From contig NZ_NOXU01000022.1 in the NCBI RefSeq assembly GCF_002251795.1, positions 124,001 through 188,000 on the forward strand: a DNA stretch of 64,000 nt, given 5' to 3'. The notes under the pieces are model-generated. The model was not told where the DNA came from, ran no database searches, and saw nothing but the letters and a program-made list of their open reading frames with translations. Each line of letters begins with the position of its first letter. Position 1 is the stretch's first letter. This document shows positions 1 through 7,634 of the stretch, one piece after another. This DNA comes from Niveispirillum lacus. GTDB taxonomy: Bacteria; Pseudomonadota; Alphaproteobacteria; Azospirillales; Azospirillaceae. Position numbers and translations under genes: made by a program.

Positions 1-1
1 G

Positions 2-1303
2 CTTGTCGCCGGGGCGGGCTGGATGGTAACCGCCTTCGCCCTGCGCGACAGCCGTGACAGTGTTTCCCACATGGATCAGGGGGCTGCCAATCTCGCCACC
101 CAGCTTGCCGACAGTCGTGAACAATTGTCCCGCGTAGCAGGTGATCTGGAACGGGTCCGTGAGGCCCTGGATTCCGCCCTCGCAGAGGAGGCGGAGTCTC
201 GCGCCCGTATTGATGCGGCTCTGGCTGTTTTGTCCGACGCTGACAAAGACGGCTCAAAAACCCCACGCCAGGTTCTGGCGGCCATTCGTAACCAGTTGGC
301 ACCGCTGCGCGTTAATCCGGAAGAGGGCGCAGGCCATCTGCGTGCCGCCCAGGAATCGCTGCAACTGATCACCGATATCGGGCAGGAAGCGGCCTCCCGC
401 CGCGCCCAATCCGCGATTACTGCGCTTTCTCTGGCCCTGGAGGAGGCGGAAACCGCCCCATCGCCGCAACCCACCCTGACGCTCGCGACGGAGGGGCTTG
501 GTAAGGCCCTGGCCGAAGCCCAGGCCCAGGCGCAGCGGGCGCGGGCGGAGGCGGAGATGGCTTGGGCCGAACGCAATGACATGGCTGCCGCCAAGGCAGA
601 AAGCGATCGGCGTCTGGAGGAGGTTGCAGCGGGGCAGGTCGCGCTGCTGACACGCCTAACCGAACATGCCGAACTGCGTATCGAAGCCATTGAAGGGGAA
701 CTGAAGAATACCGGTCTTAATCTGGATAAGGTGTTGCGTGCGATGGACCAGCCCCCCCGGGGCGTCGGCGGTCCGCTGATCAGCCTGACGGAACTGCCGG
801 CTCACGGCTTGCCAGCCGCCGCGCAGGCCGCTTTGAACCAGCTCGAGTCGCGCCTGGATCGGCAGGCAAGGCTGCGCGCGCTGGCCAATTATCTGCCCCT
901 GACCCCGCCGGTCGATAATTTCTATGTCTCCAGTGGCTTTGGCAGCCGTCGTGATCCTTTCACCAAACAATGGGCGGCCCATACTGGCCTGGATCTGGTG
1001 GCCAAGGAAGGGTCACCGGTCACTTTGCCCGCTGCCGGTCGTGTGGCGGCAGTCACCTATGACGAGGGATACGGTCATATGGTGGAGATCGATCACGGGC
1101 TCGGCGTACGCACCCGATACGCCCACATGAAGAAAATCATGGTTAAGGAAGGCGAAATGCTGGACCCTGGCCGGCAGGTTGGCACGCTGGGCGATAGTGG
1201 CCGCAGTTCTGGCCCGCACCTGCATTATGAGGTGTTGGTGGAAGGCAAGCCGGTGAACCCGCTGCGTTTCATGGAGAGGGGGCGGCATGTTTGCGAAGGT
1301 TAA
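2..1303 (+). CDS. M23 family metallopeptidase (5' end outside window)
   Basis: The reading frame is open from the first bases of the window, so the gene starts upstream; the first in-frame ATG (23) follows codons for a hydrophobic stretch (LVAGAGWMVTAFAL) that looks like the end of a membrane anchor. Counting from that ATG, residues about 20-290 are rich in Ala, Glu, Gln and Arg and predicted coiled coil. Residues about 300-415 form a LytM/M23 peptidase domain with the Zn ligands HTGLD and HLHYE and the GFGSRRDPF entry motif. Proteins of this layout (TM, coiled coil, LytM) cut or regulate cutting of peptidoglycan in the periplasm. The last 17 bases overlap the bactofilin gene; M23 peptidases and bactofilins are commonly paired and act together in cell shape. 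Whether the enzyme is active or an EnvC-like activator cannot be settled, but the metal ligands are present. Confidence 0.9.
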   Translation, partial: LVAGAGWMVTAFALRDSRDSVSHMDQGAANLATQLADSREQLSRVAGDLERVREALDSALAEEAESRARIDAALAVLSDADKDGSKTPRQVLAAIRNQLAPLRVNPEEGAGHLRAAQESLQLITDIGQEAASRRAQSAITALSLALEEAETAPSPQPTLTLATEGLGKALAEAQAQAQRARAEAEMAWAERNDMAAAKAESDRRLEEVAAGQVALLTRLTEHAELRIEAIEGELKNTGLNLDKVLRAMDQPPRGVGGPLISLTELPAHGLPAAAQAALNQLESRLDRQARLRALANYLPLTPPVDNFYVSSGFGSRRDPFTKQWAAHTGLDLVAKEGSPVTLPAAGRVAAVTYDEGYGHMVEIDHGLGVRTRYAHMKKIMVKEGEMLDPGRQVGTLGDSGRSSGPHLHYEVLVEGKPVNPLRFMERGRHVCEG

Positions 1304-1883
1304 GGAACGGATCGACAGCAGCACCAAACCCGCCGGTCGCCCGGCCAGCGGCACCGGCAACGGCGGGGCCGATCGCCCGATGCCGTCCATTGTCAGCCGC
1401 GATATGCGGGTGATGGGCAATCTTGACACGCCGGGGGAGGTGCATGTTGAAGGCATCGTGGATGGCGACATACGCTGCACGAAGCTGATCATCGGCGCTA
1501 CTGGCACGGTCAATGGCCATATCTTGGCCACCACCGTTCGCGTACATGGTCAGGTTCGCGGCGAAATCAACGCCGAAGAGGTATTCATCCTTAACGGCTC
1601 CACCGTTCAGGGCGATGTCGTGCAGACCGTGCTGGAAATTGCACCCGGGGCCAGTTTTGAAGGCGGCATTCGCCGTCGGCAGGGAGACGTACCCGCAGCC
1701 ATGCTGGCCGCGCCCGTTGCCCCCCCTGTCGAGCTGGAAACGGATGGCGAACCTGAACCACTGCTGCTGGCCACGCAAACCGACGAAAGCCTTGCAGAAG
1801 ATGTGGTGGCACCGGTCGTCACCAACGAGCCGCCAGAGGCCGCCAATAGTGGCGATGATCTGAGCGAAAAGAAGGTCGGCTGA
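1287..1883 (+). CDS. Bactofilin (polymer-forming cytoskeletal protein)
   Basis: A 198-residue protein with the bactofilin (DUF583) core at about residues 35-140: a repetitive beta-helix with regularly spaced Gly, Val and Ile, including GEVHVEGIVDGDI and GQVRGEINAEEVFI. Bactofilins polymerise without nucleotide into membrane-associated filaments that place cell-wall enzymes. The N-terminal 30 residues are Gly/Pro/Lys-rich and disordered, and the C-terminal 55 are acidic and Pro/Ala-rich, as usual for the family. The ATG at 1287 lies inside the 3' end of the M23 peptidase gene and is preceded by a purine-rich GAGAGGGGG stretch, so the two are probably translated from one message. The following gene is on the other strand. 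Confidence 0.93.
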   Translation: MFAKVKERIDSSTKPAGRPASGTGNGGADRPMPSIVSRDMRVMGNLDTPGEVHVEGIVDGDIRCTKLIIGATGTVNGHILATTVRVHGQVRGEINAEEVFILNGSTVQGDVVQTVLEIAPGASFEGGIRRRQGDVPAAMLAAPVAPPVELETDGEPEPLLLATQTDESLAEDVVAPVVTNEPPEAANSGDDLSEKKVG

Positions 1884-1912
1884 TATCCAGCCAAACCTTC
1901 GCTGGCGTCGGC

Positions 1913-2509
1913 TTACCGGCCATCGCCCGAGGGCGGCGGCGGCGCTGCCATCGGTGCTCGGTCAGGGTCGAGCGCAATGCCCCCCGGTGGTGGGGGCGGC
2001 AGGTCCGGATCGCTATGCATCCGGCGCTCATTGATCAACAGACGCGGTGGCCGCATCTCGGCCAGACGGCGGCGTGCCTCAGGCGACAGTTTGCCCAGCA
2101 CGTCGATGATCCGGTCGGTCTGTGCCTTCTCCAGCGACTGGCGCTCGGCAGCAGCACTTTCCAGTTCGGCTCGCAAGGCGACCGGATCAAACGGCTCGGC
2201 ACGCACCAGATCACGCAGACGATCAATTCGATCTCGGAACGATCTGGCCTTGACCATGAATTTTTCCATGTCGGAGCCGAAATGTTCCTTCAGTATCTTT
2301 GCGTCGGCCTCGGGCAGGTCGTCCATCATCCGATGCATGGCAAATAGCGGTCCGCCGGGGCTGCCCGGTCCGTCCGGTGCCATCATCACCATCTTGTCCC
2401 CATGCGTCGATTTGGGGCCAAGCCAACGCGGAACCATGGTGCCCAAAAGGAACAGGTTCAGGCCGACCGACGCCAGAAGCGCGGTCTGTAACAAACGGTC
2501 GCGGTTCAT
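1913..2509 (-). CDS. Periplasmic heavy-metal sensor (CnrX/ZraP/CpxP-like)
   Basis: A 198-residue protein with an N-terminal membrane anchor or uncleaved signal (residues about 7-25, LLQTALLASVGLNLFLLGTM). A predicted helical periplasmic domain (about 55-150) is rich in Arg, Glu and Met and contains FRDRIDRLRDLVRAEPFD and LGKLSPEARRRLAEMRP, the LTxEQ-like pattern of the Spy/CpxP/CnrX superfamily. The C-terminal 45 residues are Pro-rich. It is the last gene of a three-gene operon: its ATG overlaps the stop of the putative anti-sigma gene (ATGA). The order sigma, anti-sigma, periplasmic sensor matches the logic of the CnrH-CnrY-CnrX nickel/cobalt system, so a metal or envelope-stress sensing role is inferred; the ligand is unknown. 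Confidence 0.8.
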   Translation of the reverse strand: MNRDRLLQTALLASVGLNLFLLGTMVPRWLGPKSTHGDKMVMMAPDGPGSPGGPLFAMHRMMDDLPEADAKILKEHFGSDMEKFMVKARSFRDRIDRLRDLVRAEPFDPVALRAELESAAAERQSLEKAQTDRIIDVLGKLSPEARRRLAEMRPPRLLINERRMHSDPDLPPPPPGGIALDPDRAPMAAPPPPSGDGR

Positions 2510-3033
2510 TGGAACAGACTTTCCAGGGCGGACGGGGTGAGCAGCGCGCTGGGCAGGTCACTGGCGGCAGTCACGGCGGTTGCCGCAACCTCGCCGCCCT
2601 TGCCGGCACCTGTGGCGGTGACGGGGGTAAAGGCCCCGACCAGAATGCCAGCGGCAGTGCAGGCCGCCAATCCCGCTGCACGCGGCACGATCTGCCCCCA
2701 GCCTCGCAGCATTGCCAGCGCACGCTGCAAGAAAGGGTCACGCCTCCGCGCCAAGCCCGGCACCGGCAAGTCCTGCAAGGCGCCGGCCACGACACGGGCC
2801 ACGCGCTCATCCATGATCAGCGGCGGATCCAGCCGATCCAGCATGGCATCCAGCATCGCGGCCTGCTGCTGCTGCATCCGTGCCTGTGGCGAGTTGGCGA
2901 GCAGCAACTGGGCGTCGGCCCGAACATCCTCCGGCCATCGCCGGGGTTCGGCCCCATATTGTTCCAGCAGCGCCTGGAAGGCGGCCATCCCCATGGCCGT
3001 CTTCCCGCCTGCCTCATTGGTCGGTTCCCTCAT
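2506..3033 (-). CDS. Putative single-pass anti-sigma factor
   Basis: A 175-residue protein with a soluble N-terminal part containing YGAEPRRWPEDVRADAQ (residues about 25-45) and helices rich in Gln and Met. One hydrophobic segment follows at about 115-140 (AAGLAACTAAGILVGAFTPV), then a short tail. The layout (cytoplasmic sigma-binding part, one TM, short periplasmic part) and position directly after an ECF sigma gene with ATGA overlap suggest an anti-sigma factor. The WPEDVR-type N-terminus recurs in small proteins next to ECF sigma genes in alphaproteobacteria, but no named zinc-finger (HxxxCxxC) anti-sigma motif is present. It also overlaps the downstream sensor gene by ATGA, so all three proteins are translationally coupled. 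Function is inferred from context. Confidence 0.7.
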   Translation of the reverse strand: MREPTNEAGGKTAMGMAAFQALLEQYGAEPRRWPEDVRADAQLLLANSPQARMQQQQAAMLDAMLDRLDPPLIMDERVARVVAGALQDLPVPGLARRRDPFLQRALAMLRGWGQIVPRAAGLAACTAAGILVGAFTPVTATGAGKGGEVAATAVTAASDLPSALLTPSALESLFQ

Positions 3034-3611
3034 TCTTCATCCTCCCCAACGCCCGTAATCCCCAGGGCGGTGAGCCGGCCCCGAAGGGCACGGCGGGCAC
3101 GGGCCAACAGTGATTCCACTGCCGGCACTGACAGGTCCAGTGACCGCCCGGCCTCGGCGGCACTCATTTCTTCATAATAGCACAGGGCGATGGCCACCCT
3201 TTGCCGCTCCGGCAACTCGGCCAGAGCCGCCGCAATGGTATCCGACATCTGCCGCCGGGCAATCAGTGTGCCGGCAGCGGGTGACGGGTCAGGCACGTCC
3301 GGGGCGTCTTCTAACGCCTCGAACCCCTGTTTGCGGCGACGGTCGATGCACAGATTGACGACAACACGATGCAGCCAGGTGGAAAAACGCGCGGAACCGC
3401 CCGCTTCCCACTGTCCGGCCTTGGTCCAAACCTTGACCCAGGCCTCCTGCACCACTTCGTCCGCTTCCGCTGCGTTGTTCAGAACGCGTTGGGCCACGGA
3501 TAGCGCACGGGCGCTGTGGCGGGTTGCCAGCAGCGTAAATGCACCCCGGTCCCCGTTGGCAATCCGCGCCAATAGGGTGTCGTCATCCACCATGGGGTCC
3601 GCAAGAACCAT
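3030..3611 (-). CDS. ECF-type RNA polymerase sigma factor
   Basis: An extracytoplasmic-function sigma factor of about 193 residues from the chosen ATG. Region 2 spans about residues 10-80, with ADEVVQEAWVKVWTKA (2.1-2.2) and FSTWLHRVVVNLCIDRRRK (2.3-2.4). Region 4 spans about 115-170, with LPERQRVAIALCYYEEMSAAEAG and the recognition helix SVPAVESLLARARRALR. The frame stays open upstream to 3911, and starts at 3725 (GGAAGG just upstream) and 3593 are also possible; the upstream codons show no sigma homology, so 3611 is preferred. The stop overlaps the start of the putative anti-sigma gene (ATGA). It is first in the operon and probably activates its own promoter, as is usual for ECF sigma factors. 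A Cnr-like metal-response role is inferred from the third gene. Confidence 0.9.
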   Translation of the reverse strand: MVLADPMVDDDTLLARIANGDRGAFTLLATRHSARALSVAQRVLNNAAEADEVVQEAWVKVWTKAGQWEAGGSARFSTWLHRVVVNLCIDRRRKQGFEALEDAPDVPDPSPAAGTLIARRQMSDTIAAALAELPERQRVAIALCYYEEMSAAEAGRSLDLSVPAVESLLARARRALRGRLTALGITGVGEDEE

Positions 3612-4045
3612 ACCGGTCACGGTCACCTGCGTATCCTTATGTCGATCCCGTCCGGCCGTGCCAGACCTTCGGGCATCACGCCCTGGCAGGTCCAGCGGTG
3701 ACGGGAGCCGCTTCGTCGCCAGCATGATCCTTCCACGGTCTGGGGGGCCAGTGCCTGTCGCGGGCTGGAATGCGCCGTGGCTGATAAGGAAGAAATTTTT
3801 TCCGCACTCCGCGACAGGAATTGTTTGCGTGTTGCGTAAAAGCAATATCGCAGGCTGGTGCCCCATCCCACCCAAAGCACCAGTTACCGCCGATGGCTCC
3901 GGACGCCCCATCCACCATCGGCCCAGCGATACAAGGGAAGTCCGCCCCCGGTCGTCCGGTTCCGCCTGCCCGCCCCTTCAATGGCGGCCCCGGAACCGGG
4001 GGCGGCAGCCCGAACCTTGTGTAGTTCCTCACTCCAGAGTGCCTG
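3612..4045. other. Intergenic region upstream of the ECF sigma gene
   Basis: About 430 bases between the sigma gene and the end of znuB. The sigma frame remains open here but without recognisable domain. An A/T-rich near-palindrome, GGAAGAAATTTTTTCC, lies at 3788-3803 and is the only AT-rich spot, so it is a reasonable place for the sigma-operon promoter. A few open frames of 60-75 codons on the plus strand are Pro-rich and look like non-coding GC-rich sequence. No other gene is seen. Confidence 0.5.
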
Positions 4046-4080
4046 CCCCCGTCGCCCCTGCCTGGGCGACGGGGGTTTCT
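4046..4080. terminator. Strong hairpin after znuB
   Basis: A perfect 12-bp stem, CCCCCGTCGCCC (4046-4057) with GGGCGACGGGGG (4064-4075), closes a 6-base loop and is followed on the plus strand by TTTCT. It sits 14 bases beyond the znuB stop, so it most likely ends the znuCB transcript even though the T-rich side faces the other way. No plus-strand gene lies before it. Confidence 0.55.
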
Positions 4081-4088
4081 GATGGCCC

Positions 4089-4874
4089 CTAACCCCGCGC
4101 CGGCACGGTCTGGCTGATCAGGAACAGGGTGGCGGCGGCAGCGACAATGGCCGGACCGGTTGGGATGTCGACTTGTAACGACGCACCAAGTCCAGCCACG
4201 ACCGCCCCTACGCCGATCAAGGCGGCCATGACCGCCATTGCCTCCGGTGCCCTCGCAAAACGGCGGGCGGCGGCGGCTGGAATGATCAGCAGAGCGGTCA
4301 CCAGAAGGATGCCCACGATCTTCATGGCCAGTGCGATGATGATGGCGATCATCAAGGTGAAGCCCAGCCGCACGCGCCGTACCGGCACCCCTTCGACCCG
4401 CGCCAGATCCTCATCCACTGTCAGGGCCAGCAGCGGTCGCCAGATCCAGCCCAGGAGTGCCAGGACCAGCGCCCCCCCGCCCCAGATGGCATAAAGATCG
4501 GCATCGCCCACAGCCAGAATATCGCCGAACAGATAGGACAACAGGTCAACCCGCACCGACCCCAGCACCGCCAGAGCGATCATGCCCAGGCTGAGGGTAG
4601 AATGCGAAATGATGCCCAGCAGCGTATCGCTGCCCAGGCGCCGCTGTTCCTGCAACAGGGTCAAGGCCAGGGCAATGGTCAGGCAGACCAGCACGATGCC
4701 GGTCTGGGTACCGATCCCCGTCAGGAAACCCAAAGCCACGCCCAGCAAGGCCGAATGCGACAATGTATCGCCGAAATAGGCCATGCGCCGCCAGACGATC
4801 ACGCATCCCAGCGGCCCCGTGACCAACGCGAGCCCGACCCCGGCCAGCAGGCCGCGTAACAGGAAATCATCCAT
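4089..4874 (-). CDS. znuB: Zinc ABC transporter permease ZnuB
   Basis: A 261-residue integral membrane permease of the ABC-3 (metal) family with about eight hydrophobic segments, starting [21 protein letters not shown] and including [20 protein letters not shown], the family hallmark near residues 35-55. It forms the membrane channel that passes zinc (or manganese) from ZnuA into the cytoplasm using the ZnuC ATPase. The start chosen is the ATG at 4874, which has a well-placed GGAGG eight bases upstream; the open frame runs further 5' but overlaps the His-rich 3' end of znuC without family similarity. The 8-base overlap with znuC indicates one operon, probably repressed by Zur at the box near 5795. 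Confidence 0.93.
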   Translation of the reverse strand: MDDFLLRGLLAGVGLALVTGPLGCVIVWRRMAYFGDTLSHSALLGVALGFLTGIGTQTGIVLVCLTIALALTLLQEQRRLGSDTLLGIISHSTLSLGMIALAVLGSVRVDLLSYLFGDILAVGDADLYAIWGGGALVLALLGWIWRPLLALTVDEDLARVEGVPVRRVRLGFTLMIAIIIALAMKIVGILLVTALLIIPAAAARRFARAPEAMAVMAALIGVGAVVAGLGASLQVDIPTGPAIVAAAATLFLISQTVPARG

Positions 4875-5727
4875 GACGGTGCCCTCCATGCGCTTGGTCA
4901 TGGCCGTGAAGATGGTGGTGATCATGGCCGCAGCCTTGATGCTCGCTATGGGCTGTATGCTCGTGGCCCGCCGGCACCACACAGCCATCATCGGCATGGG
5001 AATGGTCGTGGCTATGGTGATAAATGGCCAGAGCATCGGCATGTCGGCCAAACAGAGCGACATATTCGGGATGGCGTGACACATCTTCGGGCTTGCCATG
5101 GCAGCAGACATGCCGGTTGAGGCAGATCACCGTATCGGTGCGCGCCATCACCAGATGCAAATCATGGCTGACCAGCAGAACGCCACAGCCGCGCCGATTG
5201 CGGATGGAACCAATCAATTCAAACAATTCGATCTGCCCATGCACATCCACCGCCTGGACTGGTTCATCCAGAACCAGCAGATCCGGTTGGCGCAACAAGG
5301 CGCGCGCCAGAAGCACCCGTTGTAGTTCCCCGCCTGACAGGGTCTGGATGGCGCGGTCGATGGCGTGGGCTGCCCCCACTTCCGCTAGGACCACCTGCAT
5401 GTCCGCCCGCCTGGCGCGCGACCACAACGACAGGAAACGTGAAACCGGCATCGGCAGCGTAACATCCACGGCAAGACGCTGCGGCATGTAGCCGATTTTC
5501 AAGCCGGGAGCGCGCGTGACTGTGCCATCAGTCGGTTTCACCAGCCCGAGACAAAGTTTGACCAGGCTTGTCTTTCCGGCCCCGTTCGGCCCGATCAGTG
5601 TAACGATCTCTCCACGACCGATCGACAGGGAAACGGTGTCAAGAATCGTGCGACCATCGCGCGTCAGGCTGATATTCCGGGCTTCCAGTAAAGGGGGGGC
5701 TGTCAAAGGGCGGCTCCTCTGGCGCAT
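4867..5727 (-). CDS. znuC: Zinc ABC transporter ATP-binding protein ZnuC, His-rich tail
   Basis: A 286-residue ABC ATPase with Walker [11 protein letters not shown] (about residue 42), Q-loop, signature [13 protein letters not shown] (about 133) and Walker B LLVLDEP, followed by the H-loop (VSHD). It powers zinc import through ZnuB. The last 50 residues are an unusual extension with about 18 His in [16 protein letters not shown] and [10 protein letters not shown] clusters; such tails bind zinc and may buffer or sense it in the cytoplasm. The gene starts 114 bases from znuA on the other strand, with a Zur-like palindrome between them, and overlaps znuB by 8 bases. Confidence 0.95.
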   Translation of the reverse strand: MRQRSRPLTAPPLLEARNISLTRDGRTILDTVSLSIGRGEIVTLIGPNGAGKTSLVKLCLGLVKPTDGTVTRAPGLKIGYMPQRLAVDVTLPMPVSRFLSLWSRARRADMQVVLAEVGAAHAIDRAIQTLSGGELQRVLLARALLRQPDLLVLDEPVQAVDVHGQIELFELIGSIRNRRGCGVLLVSHDLHLVMARTDTVICLNRHVCCHGKPEDVSRHPEYVALFGRHADALAIYHHSHDHSHADDGCVVPAGHEHTAHSEHQGCGHDHHHLHGHDQAHGGHRHG

Positions 5728-5779
5728 GCTGGCTGGGCTGCCTTGCGCCTGCCGCAGGGTTTACGCCATGCCCGTCGCC

Positions 5780-5805
5780 TTGACAAACGTTACATTATAA
5801 CACAT
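5780..5805. promoter_or_regulatory. Zur-like operator in the znuA/znuCB divergent promoter
   Basis: GTTACATTATAAC at 5789-5801 is a 13-bp near-palindrome (GTTA/TAAC arms, one mismatch in the outer core) matching the GTTATaatATAAC core of proteobacterial Zur boxes. A minus-strand TATAAT (complement of 5794-5799) lies inside it and could be the znuC -10 element. A plus-strand TTGACA lies at 5780-5785. Its position between divergent zinc-uptake genes supports Zur repression of both. Confidence 0.7.
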
Positions 5806-5840
5806 CTGCAGATCACTTCCCCGGTATCAGGTTTCTGTCC

Positions 5841-6776
5841 ATGTTCCGCTCTCTGTCCCTTGCCACCTTTCTGGCCGGTTTTCTGGTACTGCCTGCCCTG
5901 GCTGCGGCACCGCCCCCCGATGTGGTGGTGTCGGTGAAGCCGCTGCATTCGCTGGCATCCGGCGTGATGCTGGGCGTGGGCGAACCGTACCTGTTGGTGC
6001 GTGGGGCTGCCAGTCCGCACGCGTTTTCCCTGCGCCCCTCCGATGCCAAGGCTCTATCAGAGGCGGAACTGGTGGTCTGGGCCGGTCCGGGAGTGGAGAA
6101 TTTCCTGCGAAAGCCTCTGTCGACCCTTGGCCGTGATGCCCAGGTCCTGACCTTGGTGAGAGAACCATCGGTCCGGGTGCTGCCGGTGCGCAAGGGTGGG
6201 GCTTGGGAGGCGCATGATCATGACCATGCGCATGAAGGCAGGCCCGACGCCGAACTGGACACCGATGGCCATGTCTGGCTGGACCCGCTGAACGCCAAGG
6301 CTATCACTGATCTGATCGCCGCCCGGTTGTCGGCGCTGGACCCTACCCGAACCGCCCTCTATCAGGCCAACGCCGATCGTCAGAAGCAGGCTATCGACCG
6401 GCTGGATGCGGAAATGCGGGATGCTCTCGCACCTGTAAAGGATCGGCCCTTCATCGTATTCCATGATGCTTACCATTATCTCGAAGACCATTACGGCTTG
6501 AACGCCGCCGGGGCGATCACCGTGTCGCCTGACCAGCCGCCGGGTGCTGCCCGCCTGAAGGCCCTGCGCGCACGCATTAATCAGGCTGGCGCCGTCTGCA
6601 TCTTCGCGGAGCCGCAGTTTGAGCCGGCTCTGGTCCGCACCTTGGCCCAGGGGACCAAGGCCCGTACCGGCATTCTGGACCCCGAGGGGGCCAACATCCC
6701 CGATGGGCCTGATCTTTATGGTGAGTTGATGCGCTTCAACCTGCGCTCACTGGTGGATTGTCTTTCCGGGGGCTGA
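5841..6776 (+). CDS. znuA: Zinc ABC transporter substrate-binding protein ZnuA
   Basis: A 311-residue periplasmic binding protein of cluster A-I. A signal peptide (SLATFLAGFLVLPALAAA) is followed by the family start VVVSVKPLHSLASGVMLGVG. Metal ligands are visible as HAFSLRPSD (His near residue 60), DGHVWLDPLNA (about 147) and the FHDAYHYLEDHYGL region (about 210). A short His/Asp-rich loop (HDHDHAHEG, about 128-136) is typical of zinc-specific ZnuA. It captures periplasmic zinc for ZnuBC, encoded divergently. dapB follows in the same direction after 60 bases. Likely controlled by the Zur-like box upstream. Confidence 0.94.
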   Translation: MFRSLSLATFLAGFLVLPALAAAPPPDVVVSVKPLHSLASGVMLGVGEPYLLVRGAASPHAFSLRPSDAKALSEAELVVWAGPGVENFLRKPLSTLGRDAQVLTLVREPSVRVLPVRKGGAWEAHDHDHAHEGRPDAELDTDGHVWLDPLNAKAITDLIAARLSALDPTRTALYQANADRQKQAIDRLDAEMRDALAPVKDRPFIVFHDAYHYLEDHYGLNAAGAITVSPDQPPGAARLKALRARINQAGAVCIFAEPQFEPALVRTLAQGTKARTGILDPEGANIPDGPDLYGELMRFNLRSLVDCLSGG

Positions 6777-6836
6777 TCCCGGACGCCCGGCATGTTATCG
6801 GTTCTGCCCAATCGATTTGAGCAGCAGGGGATAGTG

Positions 6837-7634
6837 ATGCGTATCGGGATCGTGGGCGGCAGCGGCCGCATGGGTCAGATGCTGATCCGTGAGGTTCTGG
6901 GCACCAAGGAAGCCACGCTGTCGGGTGCGACGGAACGCCCCGGTTCCGCAGCTATCGGTCGTGACCTGGGCGCGCTGATCGGCGGCGATCCGATCGGTGT
7001 CGTTGTCACCGATGATCCCGTCGCCCTGTTTGCGGGAAGCGACGCAGTGATCGACTTCACGGCCCCTGCAGCGACGGTTGCCCATGCCGCCCTGGCTGCT
7101 CAGCATGGGACTGCCCTGATTGTGGGCACGACCGGCCTGTCCCCCGATGACCATGTCAGGCTGGCGGAGGCTGCGGCCAAGGCTCCCTTGGTAGTGGCTG
7201 CCAATTTTAGCCTGGGCGTTACCCTGCTGGCCGGGTTGGTGCGCAAGGTGGCTGCGACCCTGGGCCCGGACTGGGATATCGAGATTGTGGAGATGCATCA
7301 CCGGCATAAGGTGGATGCGCCCAGTGGCACAGCGCTGGCCTTGGGTCATGCCGCCGCCACTGGCCGTGGCGTCCATCTCCCCGATGTGAAGGATGCCGTA
7401 CGCGACGGGCATACAGGCGCGCGAACCCCTGGCGATATCGGTTTCGCCACCCTGCGCGGCGGCGATGTGGTAGGCGACCATACTGTCATCTTCGCGACAG
7501 AGGCGGAACGCCTGGAACTCTCGCACAAGGCCGGCAGCCGCGCGATTTTCGCGCGCGGCGCTGTTCGCGCGGCCGTCTGGGCTGCGGGCAAGGCGCCGGG
7601 CCTCTATTCCATGGATGATGTACTGGGCCTTTAA
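6837..7634 (+). CDS. dapB: 4-hydroxy-tetrahydrodipicolinate reductase
   Basis: A 265-residue NAD(P)H-dependent reductase of lysine and meso-diaminopimelate synthesis. It converts 4-hydroxy-tetrahydrodipicolinate to tetrahydrodipicolinate in the cytoplasm. The N-terminal Rossmann motif is MRIGIVGGSGRMGQM. The catalytic and substrate-binding stretch is EMHHRHKVDAPSGTAL (about residue 150), with His and Lys in the expected places, and GEATxR-like and GDHTVIF motifs follow. The ATG at 6837 is chosen because AGGGG sits 6 bases upstream and the protein then starts at the dinucleotide fold. The 3' end overlaps the convergent aminotransferase gene by 4 bases. Confidence 0.96.
   Translation: MRIGIVGGSGRMGQMLIREVLGTKEATLSGATERPGSAAIGRDLGALIGGDPIGVVVTDDPVALFAGSDAVIDFTAPAATVAHAALAAQHGTALIVGTTGLSPDDHVRLAEAAAKAPLVVAANFSLGVTLLAGLVRKVAATLGPDWDIEIVEMHHRHKVDAPSGTALALGHAAATGRGVHLPDVKDAVRDGHTGARTPGDIGFATLRGGDVVGDHTVIFATEAERLELSHKAGSRAIFARGAVRAAVWAAGKAPGLYSMDDVLGL

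Noticed and set aside
2299-3177. Open frame of 292 codons opposite the anti-sigma and sensor genes
   Set aside because: Low-complexity translation, while the minus-strand genes show stop/start coupling and recognisable domains.
4875-5111. 5' extension of znuB
   Set aside because: It overlaps the His-rich end of znuC, reads as Met/Ile-rich nonsense and lacks similarity; GGAGG before 4874 fixes the start.
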